The notes under the pieces are model-generated. The model saw only the letters and a program-made list of their open reading frames with translations, had not been told where the DNA came from and searched no databases. From the NCBI RefSeq assembly GCF_014652855.1, contig NZ_BMZP01000005.1, positions 162,702-226,701 on the forward strand: a stretch of DNA of 64,000 bases, read 5' to 3'. The translations under genes were made by a program, and so were the position numbers. This document shows, in pieces, positions 1 to 8,485 of the stretch; within the stretch, counting starts at the first letter, position 1; every line of letters begins with the position of its first letter. This DNA is from Novosphingobium pokkalii (GTDB lineage: Bacteria > Pseudomonadota > Alphaproteobacteria > Sphingomonadales > Sphingomonadaceae).

Positions 1-1
1 C

Positions 2-2755
2 GCCGCCGTGATCGCCAAGAGCGCGCAGCCCAACATCTTTACCACGATCGCCCAGTTGCCCTCGCTCCAGGGCAGCACCGGCGCCACCTATGGCACCAAC
101 AGCACCTCCAGCGGCACCCAAGGGCTCAGCTCGTTCAGCCTGCGCGGCCTCGGGCCGATCCGTACGCTCACCCTGCTCGACGGGCAGCGCGTGGTCGGCG
201 CCAATGTCACCGGCGTGCCCGATATCAGCCTGTTCCCGCAATTGCTGGTCGATCGGGTGGACGTGGTCACCGGCGGCGCCTCGGCGTCCTATGGCTCGGA
301 CGCGGTGGGCGGCGTGGTCAATTTCGTCACCAACACCCACTTTGAAGGCTTCAAGGCCAACGCGCAGAACGGCATCACCACTTATGGCGACGATTACAAC
401 TACACGTTCCAGGCCGCAGCCGGGAAATCCTTCATGGATGGCCGCCTGCACGTGGTGGTCAGCGGCGAATACAGCCATGAGAACGGCATCCCCGCCTATG
501 GTTTCGGCGAAGGCCCCGGCCCCAACGGACGCGACTGGTACGAAACCGAAACCCTGATCAACACCGGGCTGCACACCGATGGCACGCCGCAATACCGCAA
601 CAGCAAGCATGCGCAGGCCTATCAATACACCAAGTATGGCCTGATCACCGCCGGCCCGCTCCAGGGCATCGCCTTTGACCAGAGTGGCAAGCCGTTCAAC
701 TTCGTCTATGGCTCCAACGGCGTGCCCGACAAGAACGCCGCCGGCACCGTCACCGGCTGCAACAACGGCTTCTGCGTGGGTGGCGATCTTTCGGGCAACG
801 TCGGCAACGGCACCAGCCTGCAATCGGAAATCACCCGCACCAACGGCTATGGCCGCATCGGCTTCGATATCGATCCCGACAACGAAGTCTATGCCACGGT
901 CAACGTGGCGCGCGTCACGTCGAACAACACGCCCAATCCCGGCGCGGCCAAGGCCAACTCGATCACCCTGCAATGCTCCAACCCGTTCGTGCCCACCTCG
1001 ATCCAGGATCTGTGCGCGGCCAACGGCATCACCAGCTTCAAGTACGGCGTGAGCAACGCGGTGCTGCCCAAGTTCATCAACGTCAATCCGGTGCGCGAGC
1101 AATATCGCTTTGTCGCCGGGGCCAAGGGCAAGATCCCGTTCCTAGGCAGCGACCTGCACTATGACGCCTATGTCGAGCATGGCGAGAACATCACCGACAT
1201 CACGGTGAGCAACATCACGCTCAACGCCCGCTACAACGCGGCGATCCAGGCGGTGCGCCTGGACGATGGCACCATCGCCTGCGCCGATCCGGCCGCGCGC
1301 GCCAGCGGCTGCGTGCCGCTCAACATCATCGGCGGCGCCACGCCCAGCGCGGCGACGCTGGCCTATATCACCCCGGCCCACGGGCCCCACCAGCACACCC
1401 GCCAGACCCAGGACGTGGCCAGCATCGCCTTCAACAACCAGCCGTTTTCCACCTGGGCCGGCCCGGTATCGCTGGCCTTCGGCGGCGAATGGCGCCACGA
1501 ATTCTACCGGGTGAAGGGCGATCCCTATGGCAACGGGGTCACCGCCAGCAATCCCAACACCGCCGATTACCCGGCCGATCCGCTGCTCAACACCGCCGGC
1601 AACAACTGGTACGCGGGCAACTATCACGACGGCAGCGGCAAGTATTCGGTCTACGAAGGTTTCCTCGAAGCGAACCTGCCGCTGGTCGACACGCCCGGCG
1701 CGGGCAAGGCCAACCTGAACCTGGCTGGCCGCGCCACGCACTACAGCACCTCGGGCACGGTCTATACGTGGAAGATCGGCGGCACCTGGCAGACGCCGGT
1801 GGACGGCATCCGCCTGCGCGCGGTGACCTCGCGCGATGTGCGGGCGCCCAATCTGAGCGAGCTCTATGCCGCGCCGATCACCGTCACCGTGCCGGGGCTG
1901 ACCAACCCGTTCAACAACAACCAGCCCGTCACCGTGCAGCAGAACACGATCGGGAACACCGGGCTCAAGCCGGAAATCGCGCGCAATACCGAGGCCGGCA
2001 TCGTGCTGTCCCGCCCCGGCTGGGCGCCGGGCCTCAACCTCTCGGTCGATTACTATCGCATCAAGGTGAAAGGCGTGGTGTCTTCGCTCAGCGCGCAGCA
2101 GGAAGTGAACTACTGCTATGGCGGGGTGACGCAACTGTGCAGCGCCTTCGATCTCAATGCCGCCACGCCCTATGTCAACGTCCAGGCGTTCAATCTCGCC
2201 TCGATCTTCACCGATGGCTTCGATATCGAGGCGAGCTACCAGTTCCGGCTCGACAGCCTCAAGCTGCCCGGCAACCTGACCTTGCGCGCGCTGGCCACCA
2301 ATGTGCGCAACTACATCACCGATATCGGCCTGCCCAACACGATCCCCACCCAGGGCGCCGGGGTCAATGCCGGGGCCACGCCGAAGTGGAAAGTGCTCGC
2401 CACCGAAAGCTGGGATACCGATACGTTCAGCCTGACGTTCACCCAGCGCTGGTTCAGCGCGGGCAAGATCAGCAACGAATACATCGAATGCCAGACCGAT
2501 TGCCCGGTGCAGACCGCGCAGCAGGCGACGCTCCACCCCACGATCGACAACAACCGCATGCCCGGCGCGCTCTATTTCGATGTGGGCGCCACTTATAACG
2601 TGACCAAGGCGATCACCGCCTATGCCAAAGTGGACAACCTGTTCAACCACGATCCCGCCGCATCGCCGCAGACCAACACCGGGATCGACGTGAACCCGCT
2701 GCTCTACGACGTCATCGGCCGGATGTATCGCATCGGCGTGCGCGCCAGTTTTTGA
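2..2755 (+). CDS. TonB-dependent receptor, 5' end outside window
   Basis: Outer-membrane, TonB-energised uptake receptor for an unknown ligand. The visible protein starts inside the plug domain (RGLG...LLDGQRV and the VTGGASASYGSDAVGGVVNF segment) and continues through a 22-strand-type barrel with Asn/Tyr/Gly-rich loops to a C-terminal segment ending in Phe (YRIGVRASF), as is usual for recognition by the BAM machinery. The frame is open to the window edge and no signal peptide or TonB box is present, so the true start lies upstream; the GTG at 8 is only the first in-frame start-like codon. The gene is followed by a good intrinsic terminator. Nothing in the sequence identifies its substrate, and its link to the photosynthesis cluster is positional only. 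Confidence 0.9.
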   Translation, partial: AAVIAKSAQPNIFTTIAQLPSLQGSTGATYGTNSTSSGTQGLSSFSLRGLGPIRTLTLLDGQRVVGANVTGVPDISLFPQLLVDRVDVVTGGASASYGSDAVGGVVNFVTNTHFEGFKANAQNGITTYGDDYNYTFQAAAGKSFMDGRLHVVVSGEYSHENGIPAYGFGEGPGPNGRDWYETETLINTGLHTDGTPQYRNSKHAQAYQYTKYGLITAGPLQGIAFDQSGKPFNFVYGSNGVPDKNAAGTVTGCNNGFCVGGDLSGNVGNGTSLQSEITRTNGYGRIGFDIDPDNEVYATVNVARVTSNNTPNPGAAKANSITLQCSNPFVPTSIQDLCAANGITSFKYGVSNAVLPKFINVNPVREQYRFVAGAKGKIPFLGSDLHYDAYVEHGENITDITVSNITLNARYNAAIQAVRLDDGTIACADPAARASGCVPLNIIGGATPSAATLAYITPAHGPHQHTRQTQDVASIAFNNQPFSTWAGPVSLAFGGEWRHEFYRVKGDPYGNGVTASNPNTADYPADPLLNTAGNNWYAGNYHDGSGKYSVYEGFLEANLPLVDTPGAGKANLNLAGRATHYSTSGTVYTWKIGGTWQTPVDGIRLRAVTSRDVRAPNLSELYAAPITVTVPGLTNPFNNNQPVTVQQNTIGNTGLKPEIARNTEAGIVLSRPGWAPGLNLSVDYYRIKVKGVVSSLSAQQEVNYCYGGVTQLCSAFDLNAATPYVNVQAFNLASIFTDGFDIEASYQFRLDSLKLPGNLTLRALATNVRNYITDIGLPNTIPTQGAGVNAGATPKWKVLATESWDTDTFSLTFTQRWFSAGKISNEYIECQTDCPVQTAQQATLHPTIDNNRMPGALYFDVGATYNVTKAITAYAKVDNLFNHDPAASPQTNTGIDVNPLLYDVIGRMYRIGVRASF

Positions 2756-3062
2756 CCAGACCCTCCCTCGCCGCCGGTCCCACTCCCAGGGGGCCGGCGG
2801 TCTTTTTTGTCCGCTCGCCGCGTTGCCACAGGCGGGGATCGGCCAGATGCAACGGCAGGGACAGCGCCAGCGGCAGCGCGATCCATGGCCAAGCTGCCCC
2901 GGTCAGCGCGCCGCGCAGGCCCAGCACCATCAGCGCGCCCGGCCCCAGCATCACGCAGACCAGACCCGGCGGGCGCCCACGCGCCAGCAGCCATGCCGCT
3001 TCCAGCAGCAGCGCGACCAGCATCCCGTCTGCCGCATGGCCGCTGGCGAAATAGGCGTCCAT
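2712..3062 (-). CDS. Small hydrophobic membrane protein downstream of tspO
   Basis: A 116-residue product whose first 80 residues look like a real membrane protein: MDAYFASGHAAD, then three hydrophobic stretches (about 12-30, 34-50 and 55-75) ending in PLHLADPRLW. It starts 4 nt after the tspO stop, consistent with translational coupling at the end of the bchG-bchP-tspO run. The last 35 residues are polar and low-complexity, and they overlap both the convergent receptor gene's 3' end and its terminator, so the C-terminus may be an extension with little constraint. Function unknown; I recall similar short membrane proteins in alphaproteobacteria but cannot confirm it here. Confidence 0.55.
   Translation of the reverse strand: MDAYFASGHAADGMLVALLLEAAWLLARGRPPGLVCVMLGPGALMVLGLRGALTGAAWPWIALPLALSLPLHLADPRLWQRGERTKKTAGPLGVGPAAREGLVKNWRARRCDTSGR
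2771..2808 (+). terminator. Intrinsic terminator of the TonB receptor gene
   Basis: CCGCCGG (2771-2777) pairs with CCGGCGG (2794-2800) and is followed by TCTTTTTT. It lies 16 bases after the receptor stop codon and is the clearest U-tract terminator in the window. It falls inside the 3' part of the oppositely oriented small membrane gene. Confidence 0.8.
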
Positions 3063-3066
3063 CGCG

Positions 3067-3561
3067 TCAGAACGGCCCGTTGAGCTGCACGACCTGCCAG
3101 TTGAGCAGCCCCGCCACGCTCACCCAGGCGATATAGGGCAGCAGCAAGGCCGCCGCGAGGCGCGAGATGCGCGCGCAATAGCCGATCAGCAGCGCGATCG
3201 AGCACCACAGCAGGATCAGTTCGATCAGCGCCCAGTCCGGCCGTTGCAGCCGGAAGAACAGCAGGCTCCACAGAATGTTGAGAAAGCCGTTGAGCGCGAA
3301 CAGGCCGATCACCGTGTCCGAGGTGCGCACGTCGCGCGCGTTGCGCCAGGCGGTGACTCCAGCCGTGGCCGCCAGCGCGAAGATCACCGTCCAGGCAATC
3401 GGGAACACCGGGCGCGGCGGCGTCATCGCCGGCTTGTGCAGCGATTGATACCATGGCCCCAGATCGGTGATCGTGCCGCCCAGCAGCGCAACGACCAGCG
3501 CCGCGATCACGGCGATGCCCACCGGCATGGCGCCCACCGGCATGGTCCACTTGCGGTTCAT
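3067..3561 (-). CDS. tspO: TspO/MBR family tryptophan-rich sensory protein
   Basis: A 164-residue integral membrane protein with five hydrophobic helices, the family's usual size. Family signatures are visible: WYQSLHKPAMTPPRPVFPIAWT near the first loop, then LNGFLNILWSLLFF and LPYIAWVSVAGLLNW. In Rhodobacter TspO (CrtK) is an outer-membrane tetrapyrrole-binding protein that modulates photosynthesis gene expression with oxygen; the same role here is inferred. The start MNRKWTM was chosen because the frame upstream lies within bchP; the genes overlap by 4 nt (ATGA), so tspO is probably coupled to bchP. The presence of tspO at the end of the bchG operon fits a role in porphyrin intermediate handling. 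Confidence 0.92.
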   Translation of the reverse strand: MNRKWTMPVGAMPVGIAVIAALVVALLGGTITDLGPWYQSLHKPAMTPPRPVFPIAWTVIFALAATAGVTAWRNARDVRTSDTVIGLFALNGFLNILWSLLFFRLQRPDWALIELILLWCSIALLIGYCARISRLAAALLLPYIAWVSVAGLLNWQVVQLNGPF

Positions 3562-4784
3562 GGCACGGCCCTTTCCAGATCGCCCTGCGGCGCAGGACGC
3601 GATAGCCCAAGCAGGTGGGCGCAATCCTTGAGGAAAATGCGCAAGTGGGCCATCGGCTGGCGCCGCACCAGCCGCTTGTTCATATAGGCCTGCCACGTCA
3701 GTTGCTGGACATCGCGATCCGCGCACATCGCCACGAAGCGTTCGCGGCGCTTGTCGCTGGAATACCAGAAATACTGCATCATCCCCAGGATCCAAAACAC
3801 GCGGCCATGCGCGCGCAGGAAATCGCGCCGCGCCTGGCGCAGCACCGCAGGATTGCCGCTGGCCAGGAACGCCTGCGCCGTCTGCGCCGCAATCCGCCCA
3901 CCGGCCATGGCGTAATAGATGCCTTCGCCCGAAGCCGGCGCCACCACCCCGGCGGCGTCGCCCGCCAGCAAGACGTCACGGCCATTGTCCCAGCGCTTCA
4001 AGGGCTTGAGCGGGATCGGCGCGCCTTCGCAGCGGATCGTCTCGCACCGCGTCAGGCCCAGATCCTCGCGCATCATCTGCACCGCCCCGCGCAGGGAAAA
4101 GCCCTTCTGCGCCGAACCGACGCCGACGCTGGCCGTCTCGCCATGGGGAAAGACCCAGCCATAGAAATCGGGCGAGACGCGGCCCTGGTAGAGCACGTCG
4201 CAGCGCGCGCCGTCGAACCCTTGCGCCGTGGTGGCCGGGGCGCGGATCACTTCGTGATAGGCAAAGACGCAAGGGTTGCGCTCGCCCCCCGGCACATGCG
4301 CGCGCGCCACGGCAGACCGCGCGCCATCCGCGCCGACCACCAGCCGAGCGCGCACCTCGCGCAGGTCACCGCCACGTTCGGCGCGATAGCGCACGATCGC
4401 GGTGCCGGCCGCGTCGCGCACGATGCTGTCATACGTGCCGGTGCGGCGCTCTGCCCCTGCCGCCTCGGCGCGGACGCGCAGCCATTCGTCGAACACTTCG
4501 CGATCGACCATGCCGACATAGCCGATATCGCCCACCGGCATGTCCACCGCCCGGCGCGAGGGCGCGACCATGCGCGCCGCGCGCGCCCGCGCCACCAGCA
4601 AGGTCTGCGGCACGTCGAACTCTTCGAGCAGGCGCGGCGGCACCGCGCCGCCACAGGGCTTGATCCGCCCGCCGCGATCGAGCAGCAGCACGGAGCATCC
4701 CGCCCGCGCCAGATCCCACGCGGCGGTGGCTCCGCAAGGACCGCCGCCGATCACCACGACATCATAGGCAGCGTTTCCGCTCAT
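3558..4784 (-). CDS. bchP: Geranylgeranyl diphosphate/bacteriochlorophyll reductase BchP
   Basis: A 408-residue FAD-dependent reductase that saturates the geranylgeranyl tail of bacteriochlorophyll (or GGPP) to phytyl. The N-terminus carries the dinucleotide fold VVVIGGGPCGATAAWDLA, followed by KPCGGAVPPRLLEE, typical of the ChlP/BchP family. The second FAD motif GRDVLLAGDAAGVVAPASGEGIYYAM lies in the C-terminal half. The start MSGNAAYD overlaps the preceding pucC-family gene by 4 nt. The order bchG - PucC-family gene - bchP matches purple bacterial clusters such as that of Rhodobacter, which supports the assignment over other GG reductases. Confidence 0.95.
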   Translation of the reverse strand: MSGNAAYDVVVIGGGPCGATAAWDLARAGCSVLLLDRGGRIKPCGGAVPPRLLEEFDVPQTLLVARARAARMVAPSRRAVDMPVGDIGYVGMVDREVFDEWLRVRAEAAGAERRTGTYDSIVRDAAGTAIVRYRAERGGDLREVRARLVVGADGARSAVARAHVPGGERNPCVFAYHEVIRAPATTAQGFDGARCDVLYQGRVSPDFYGWVFPHGETASVGVGSAQKGFSLRGAVQMMREDLGLTRCETIRCEGAPIPLKPLKRWDNGRDVLLAGDAAGVVAPASGEGIYYAMAGGRIAAQTAQAFLASGNPAVLRQARRDFLRAHGRVFWILGMMQYFWYSSDKRRERFVAMCADRDVQQLTWQAYMNKRLVRRQPMAHLRIFLKDCAHLLGLSRPAPQGDLERAVP

Positions 4785-6100
4785 AGCTTTACCGCCGTCA
4801 GAGGAGTGCCGGCCAGCGAGGGCCGGCGCGTGCGCAACGCGAGCAGCGCGGAATAGAGGAACAGCGCGGCTTCGGCGGCAAAGATCAGGCCAAAGGCCAT
4901 GCCCGGCTGGCCGAAGGCGCCACGCGCCACGTCCACGCCCAGCGCACCGATCAGCCCGCCCAGGCCAAAGGCGATGGCCTGCGCCGTGCCCCACACGCCC
5001 ATGCGCACGCCTTCGCCATTGGCGCGCCCTGCGCCCGCCAGGCCCATCATCGATCCGATCGCCGACACCGCAAAGGCGCCGTTGCACAGGCCCAGCAGCG
5101 CGATATTGGCGGCAATCGGCCAGCCCGGCCCGACACAGGCGGCCATCGCCAATCCCGCCAGCGCCACGGCGGAACCCAGGCAGCCGATCATCGTCCAGGT
5201 GCGCAATTCGATCGGCAGGCGCCCGCGAAACGCACTGCCGCCCACGCCGCAGGCAATCATCCCGACCAGCACGCCCCCGTTCTGAAGGCCCGACAAACTC
5301 GTCGATTGCCCCGGCGTCATCGCAAAGACCAGGCCGGTGAACGGCTCCAGGATCAGGTCCTGCATGCTGTAGGACAGCATTGAGACGAACACGAACAGGG
5401 TGAAGCGCCGCGCCTCGTCATCGGCAAAGATCTCGCCCAGCGCCTCGCGCAAGGACAGTGCCGGCACCACCGCCACCGGGGCCTGCGCCAGCAATGGCCC
5501 GCGCCCTTCCAGACGGAACGTGGCCAGCAAGGTGACCGCACAGGCCGCGCCGACCATGCCCATCGCCACGGTCTGCAAGCGCGCTTCGGAATAAGGATCG
5601 AGCAACGCGCCTGCCGTGCCGGCCGCCACCACGATGCCGAAAACCATCATGATCCACGTCGTCGCCGCCGCTGCCGCGCGCCTTTGCGGCGCCACGCCGG
5701 TGGCCAGCAAGGCCAGAACCGAGGTGCCTGCCGCGCCCACGCCGGCACCGATCAGGGTAAAGGCAAAGACACACAGCGCCAGCCCCTGGACCCGCGCATG
5801 GCCCAGCATGGTCACGCCATGCACCGCCAGCAACGCCCCCAGCCCCAGCGTGGCCATGCCCGCCAGGATCCATGGGCTGCGCCGCCGCCCGATGTCTGAC
5901 CCATGGCCCCACAGCGGGCGCGAGAGCTGCACGCCATAGTGCCAGGCGACCAGGCCGGCGGGAATCCCGGCGGCCAGGCCATATTCCAGCACCATCAGGC
6001 GGTTGAGCAGGGACGTGGCGAGCATCGTGATCGCCCCGATCGCCGCCTGGACCATGCCCAGCCGCAGGATCGACCACCAGCCAAAGGCGTGCTGTCTCAC
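4781..6100 (-). CDS. PucC-family MFS transporter (Rhodobacter ORF428/Bch2-like)
   Basis: A 439-residue protein with about twelve hydrophobic segments, of the PucC/LhaA/Bch2 branch of the major facilitator superfamily. RPLWGHGSDIGRRRSPWI is the loop 2-3 type motif and YSMQDLILEPFTGLVF is typical of the BCH2/PucC family (compare AMQDPLLEPYGG in LhaA of this cluster). Family members help deliver bacteriochlorophyll to antenna apoproteins; the position between bchG and bchP suggests handling of newly esterified pigment, which is inference. The start is GTG (positions 6098-6100), overlapping bchG by 4 nt. No antenna puc genes accompany it in this window. Confidence 0.9.
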   Translation of the reverse strand: MRQHAFGWWSILRLGMVQAAIGAITMLATSLLNRLMVLEYGLAAGIPAGLVAWHYGVQLSRPLWGHGSDIGRRRSPWILAGMATLGLGALLAVHGVTMLGHARVQGLALCVFAFTLIGAGVGAAGTSVLALLATGVAPQRRAAAAATTWIMMVFGIVVAAGTAGALLDPYSEARLQTVAMGMVGAACAVTLLATFRLEGRGPLLAQAPVAVVPALSLREALGEIFADDEARRFTLFVFVSMLSYSMQDLILEPFTGLVFAMTPGQSTSLSGLQNGGVLVGMIACGVGGSAFRGRLPIELRTWTMIGCLGSAVALAGLAMAACVGPGWPIAANIALLGLCNGAFAVSAIGSMMGLAGAGRANGEGVRMGVWGTAQAIAFGLGGLIGALGVDVARGAFGQPGMAFGLIFAAEAALFLYSALLALRTRRPSLAGTPLTAVKL

Positions 6101-6999
6101 AAGTATCCTCCCAGGCCGAGCGCGGCGGCCATCATGCCAAGCACGTAAAGCGAGACGCCGGTGGCGTTGTACCAGGGCGCCCGGCGCGCCGGATCGGCGA
6201 CCAGGCGCGGCATCAGGGCAAGCTGCGCGGCGAGCATCACGGCGACTGCCACCGCCGGCAGCACCATCCCCCAGCGCGACAGCAGCACGACGACGACCAT
6301 CTGCGGCACGGCCATGACCACGCTGGCCAGCAGCGCCGCCCGGCGCTCTCCCAGCACGACCGGCAAGGAACGCAGGCCCATCACCCGGTCGCCGGTCACC
6401 GCCTTGAAATCGTTGAGCGTCATGATGCCATGCGCGCCCAGGCTATAAAGACACAGCAGCGCCAGCACGCGCCCGGAGGGCAGCGCCCCGGCCATGACCG
6501 CCGCTCCGGTGAACCAGCTCAACCCTTCATAACTGAAGCCGACCACCGCCGGGCCGACCCAGCCGCTCGTCTTGAAGCGGAACGGCGGCGCGCTATAGGC
6601 CCAGGCCCCGGCGAGGCCCAGCGCCGTTGCCGCCAGCACCCATGGCCCGGTCAGCGCGGCAACGGCGAGCGACACAACGCTCCAGCCAATCGCGATGGCC
6701 AGGCCCCAGCGCCCGGCAATGCGGCCAGACGGGATCGGGCGGTGCGGCTCGTTGATGGCATCGACATGGCGATCGAACCAGTCATTGACCGCCTGGCTCG
6801 TGCCGCAGACCAGCGGCCCGGCCAGCGCTATCCCGGCGATCAGGAACGACCAGCGCGAAGAGACCGCCACGCCCGAGGATACGACCCCACAGAGCATCGC
6901 CCACATCGGCGGAAACCAGGTGATCGGCTTGAGCAGGGTGACAACGTCCAGCAGCGCCGGAAAAGGCGCCATCGCAGGAAAGGCAACCGAGCGAGCCAT
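6097..6999 (-). CDS. bchG: Bacteriochlorophyll synthase (UbiA prenyltransferase)
   Basis: A 300-residue membrane prenyltransferase that esterifies bacteriochlorophyllide a with geranylgeranyl diphosphate. The first Asp-rich motif NDWFDRHVDAINEPHRPIPSG lies at about residues 72-92, preceded by the family-typical LLKPITWFPPMWA. About eight further hydrophobic segments follow. It heads the bchG-pucC-like-bchP-tspO operon and is preceded by a PpsR-type operator and by a TAGTCT -10-like element that ends 6 nt before the ATG, so a leaderless transcript is possible. A second in-frame ATG (MAPFPALL, 6975) is an alternative start; neither has a clear Shine-Dalgarno sequence. Confidence 0.95.
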   Translation of the reverse strand: MARSVAFPAMAPFPALLDVVTLLKPITWFPPMWAMLCGVVSSGVAVSSRWSFLIAGIALAGPLVCGTSQAVNDWFDRHVDAINEPHRPIPSGRIAGRWGLAIAIGWSVVSLAVAALTGPWVLAATALGLAGAWAYSAPPFRFKTSGWVGPAVVGFSYEGLSWFTGAAVMAGALPSGRVLALLCLYSLGAHGIMTLNDFKAVTGDRVMGLRSLPVVLGERRAALLASVVMAVPQMVVVVLLSRWGMVLPAVAVAVMLAAQLALMPRLVADPARRAPWYNATGVSLYVLGMMAAALGLGGYL

Positions 7000-7005
7000 G
7001 GTGCG

Positions 7006-7073
7006 AGACTACGCCCAAGCCCGGCCAAGCGTCAAATCAAATTGACAGATTCAAGTGTCAATCTTCTGCGTCA
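7006..7073 (-). promoter_or_regulatory. bchG promoter with PpsR-type operators
   Basis: An 18-mer of the form cGTCA-N8-TGACA (7030-7047) is one base off the TGT-N12-ACA consensus of PpsR/CrtJ. Eight bases away a weaker second copy begins with TGTCA (7056-7073) and overlaps the ppsR stop codon. Read towards bchG, TTGACG lies 18 bases before TAGTCT (7006-7011), and the same pair occurs at bchF. The layout suggests repression of bchG by PpsR through -35 occlusion. Confidence 0.65.
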
Positions 7074-8473
7074 GCCATGTTGCCCAAGCCATAGCGATGC
7101 AGCTTGGAATAGAGGCTCTGGCGGCTCAAGCCGAGGATTTCGGCGGCCGAGGCGCGGTTGTTGGCGGTGTATTCCAGCGCCGCCTCGATGCACAGGCGCT
7201 CGATCAGGTCGGTGCTCTCGCGCACGATGTCGCGCAGCGACATGCGGCCGACCAGTTCGGTCAACTGCTCCACCGATCGCGGCGAGTCGCTGGTGGGCGG
7301 CAGATCGCGCAGGCGGCGGCCGACCGGGCGGATGACGAAGCCAAAGCATACCGGATCGCCCGAGGCGCGCACGGCGGAAAGCTCCACCGGCTCGCCCTCG
7401 AAACCATCGCGCGCGCCGACCACGGTCATCACGTTGCGCGCGCTGTCGTGCTTGGCCAGTTGGCTCTCGATCAAGTCCAGGTCGATGCCCGGCCGGCCGA
7501 CATGGTCGCCCAGCGACTGGCCGCGCAACTGCTCGGCACTGGCCGCGCCGACCAGTTCGACAAAGGCGGCATTGGCCTCGCGAATGATCATCGCCGCATC
7601 GGTCAGCACGAAAGCATCGGGCATCGACTCGATCACGCGGGCGGTCACCCCGGCATCGGGCCGTCCGGCATCTGCCGTCTGCAACAGGCGCACCAGCAGA
7701 AATTGCCCGCCCCGCTCGCGAAAGCCATTGGCGGAAAGGCGGACCGTCTCGCCACCTTGCGCCAGTGCAACGTCAAGCGGGGCAAGACCTTGCGAAACCA
7801 TCGCCGATCCCAGGAACGCAATCACCTGCTCGCGCACGGGATTGGCAAACAACGCCGTCAGCTTGCCGCCCAGCAGCGCACCGGCGCGGCTGCGGAACAC
7901 CTGGTGCGCGGCCTGGTTGGCCTCGCGAATGCGGAAGCTGTCGGCATCGACGATCAGCACCGGCTCCACCGTCTGCTCGAACAGCAGGCGATAGCGCGCT
8001 TCCAATTGGCGCAGGCGGATATAATCGCGCTCCAGCGACTGCTGCGCCTGAAGCATGCGCTGTTGCAGCGCGGCCTCGTCACGCATGTCGCGGCCGATGG
8101 CGAGGCATCCGGTCGCGCCTAGGCTGACCGTGACGAAGCGCACCGGAATATCGCCTTCGCCCGATATCAGGTTCACCTGGCGCCAGTGCTGCGTCACGCC
8201 CTTGCGCATCGCGCTGAGCATTTCCATCACCTTGGGCCGGCTTTCGACCGTCACGGTGTCGAGCCATTCGCGCCCGGTCCAGCCACCGGCTTCGGGAAAT
8301 TCGCGCGGATTGGCCGCCACGTCGACAATGCGGCCAGCCGCATCGAGCACCAGCGTGATATCGCCTGCAACCATGGCGAGACGCGCCGCGTCATCCCCGC
8401 CCAGCCCGGCCAGATGTGCAGACGCGGTGGTGAAAGGCAGCTTGCCTTCTATGCTGTTGCGTCGGGTAGGCAT
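7058..8473 (-). CDS. ppsR: PpsR/CrtJ-type photosynthesis repressor
   Basis: A 471-residue regulator with the family architecture: an N-terminal PAS-like domain (about 30-130), a linker helix rich in Gln/Leu (about 135-155), two PAS domains (about 160-270 and 285-395), and a C-terminal Fis-type helix-turn-helix (NNRASAAEILGLSRQSLYSKLHRYGL, about 438-463). PpsR/CrtJ represses bch, crt and puc genes aerobically by binding TGT-N12-ACA. Cys428 lies just before the HTH, the place of the redox-active Cys in Rhodobacter CrtJ/PpsR; equivalence is inferred. The gene lies directly downstream of the ppaA-type gene, the usual partner arrangement. Candidate operators for this protein occur at five promoters in this window. 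Confidence 0.94.
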   Translation of the reverse strand: MPTRRNSIEGKLPFTTASAHLAGLGGDDAARLAMVAGDITLVLDAAGRIVDVAANPREFPEAGGWTGREWLDTVTVESRPKVMEMLSAMRKGVTQHWRQVNLISGEGDIPVRFVTVSLGATGCLAIGRDMRDEAALQQRMLQAQQSLERDYIRLRQLEARYRLLFEQTVEPVLIVDADSFRIREANQAAHQVFRSRAGALLGGKLTALFANPVREQVIAFLGSAMVSQGLAPLDVALAQGGETVRLSANGFRERGGQFLLVRLLQTADAGRPDAGVTARVIESMPDAFVLTDAAMIIREANAAFVELVGAASAEQLRGQSLGDHVGRPGIDLDLIESQLAKHDSARNVMTVVGARDGFEGEPVELSAVRASGDPVCFGFVIRPVGRRLRDLPPTSDSPRSVEQLTELVGRMSLRDIVRESTDLIERLCIEAALEYTANNRASAAEILGLSRQSLYSKLHRYGLGNMADAED

Positions 8474-8485
8474 GGCCGCGCCAAA

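Noticed and set aside
1142..2650. 502-residue open frame antisense to the first TonB receptor
   Set aside because: GC-driven shadow frame with no motifs, fully inside a clear receptor gene.
3615..4856. 413-residue plus-strand frame opposite bchP
   Set aside because: Composition is His/Arg/Ala-rich and without domains; bchP on the other strand has full family motifs and operon overlaps.
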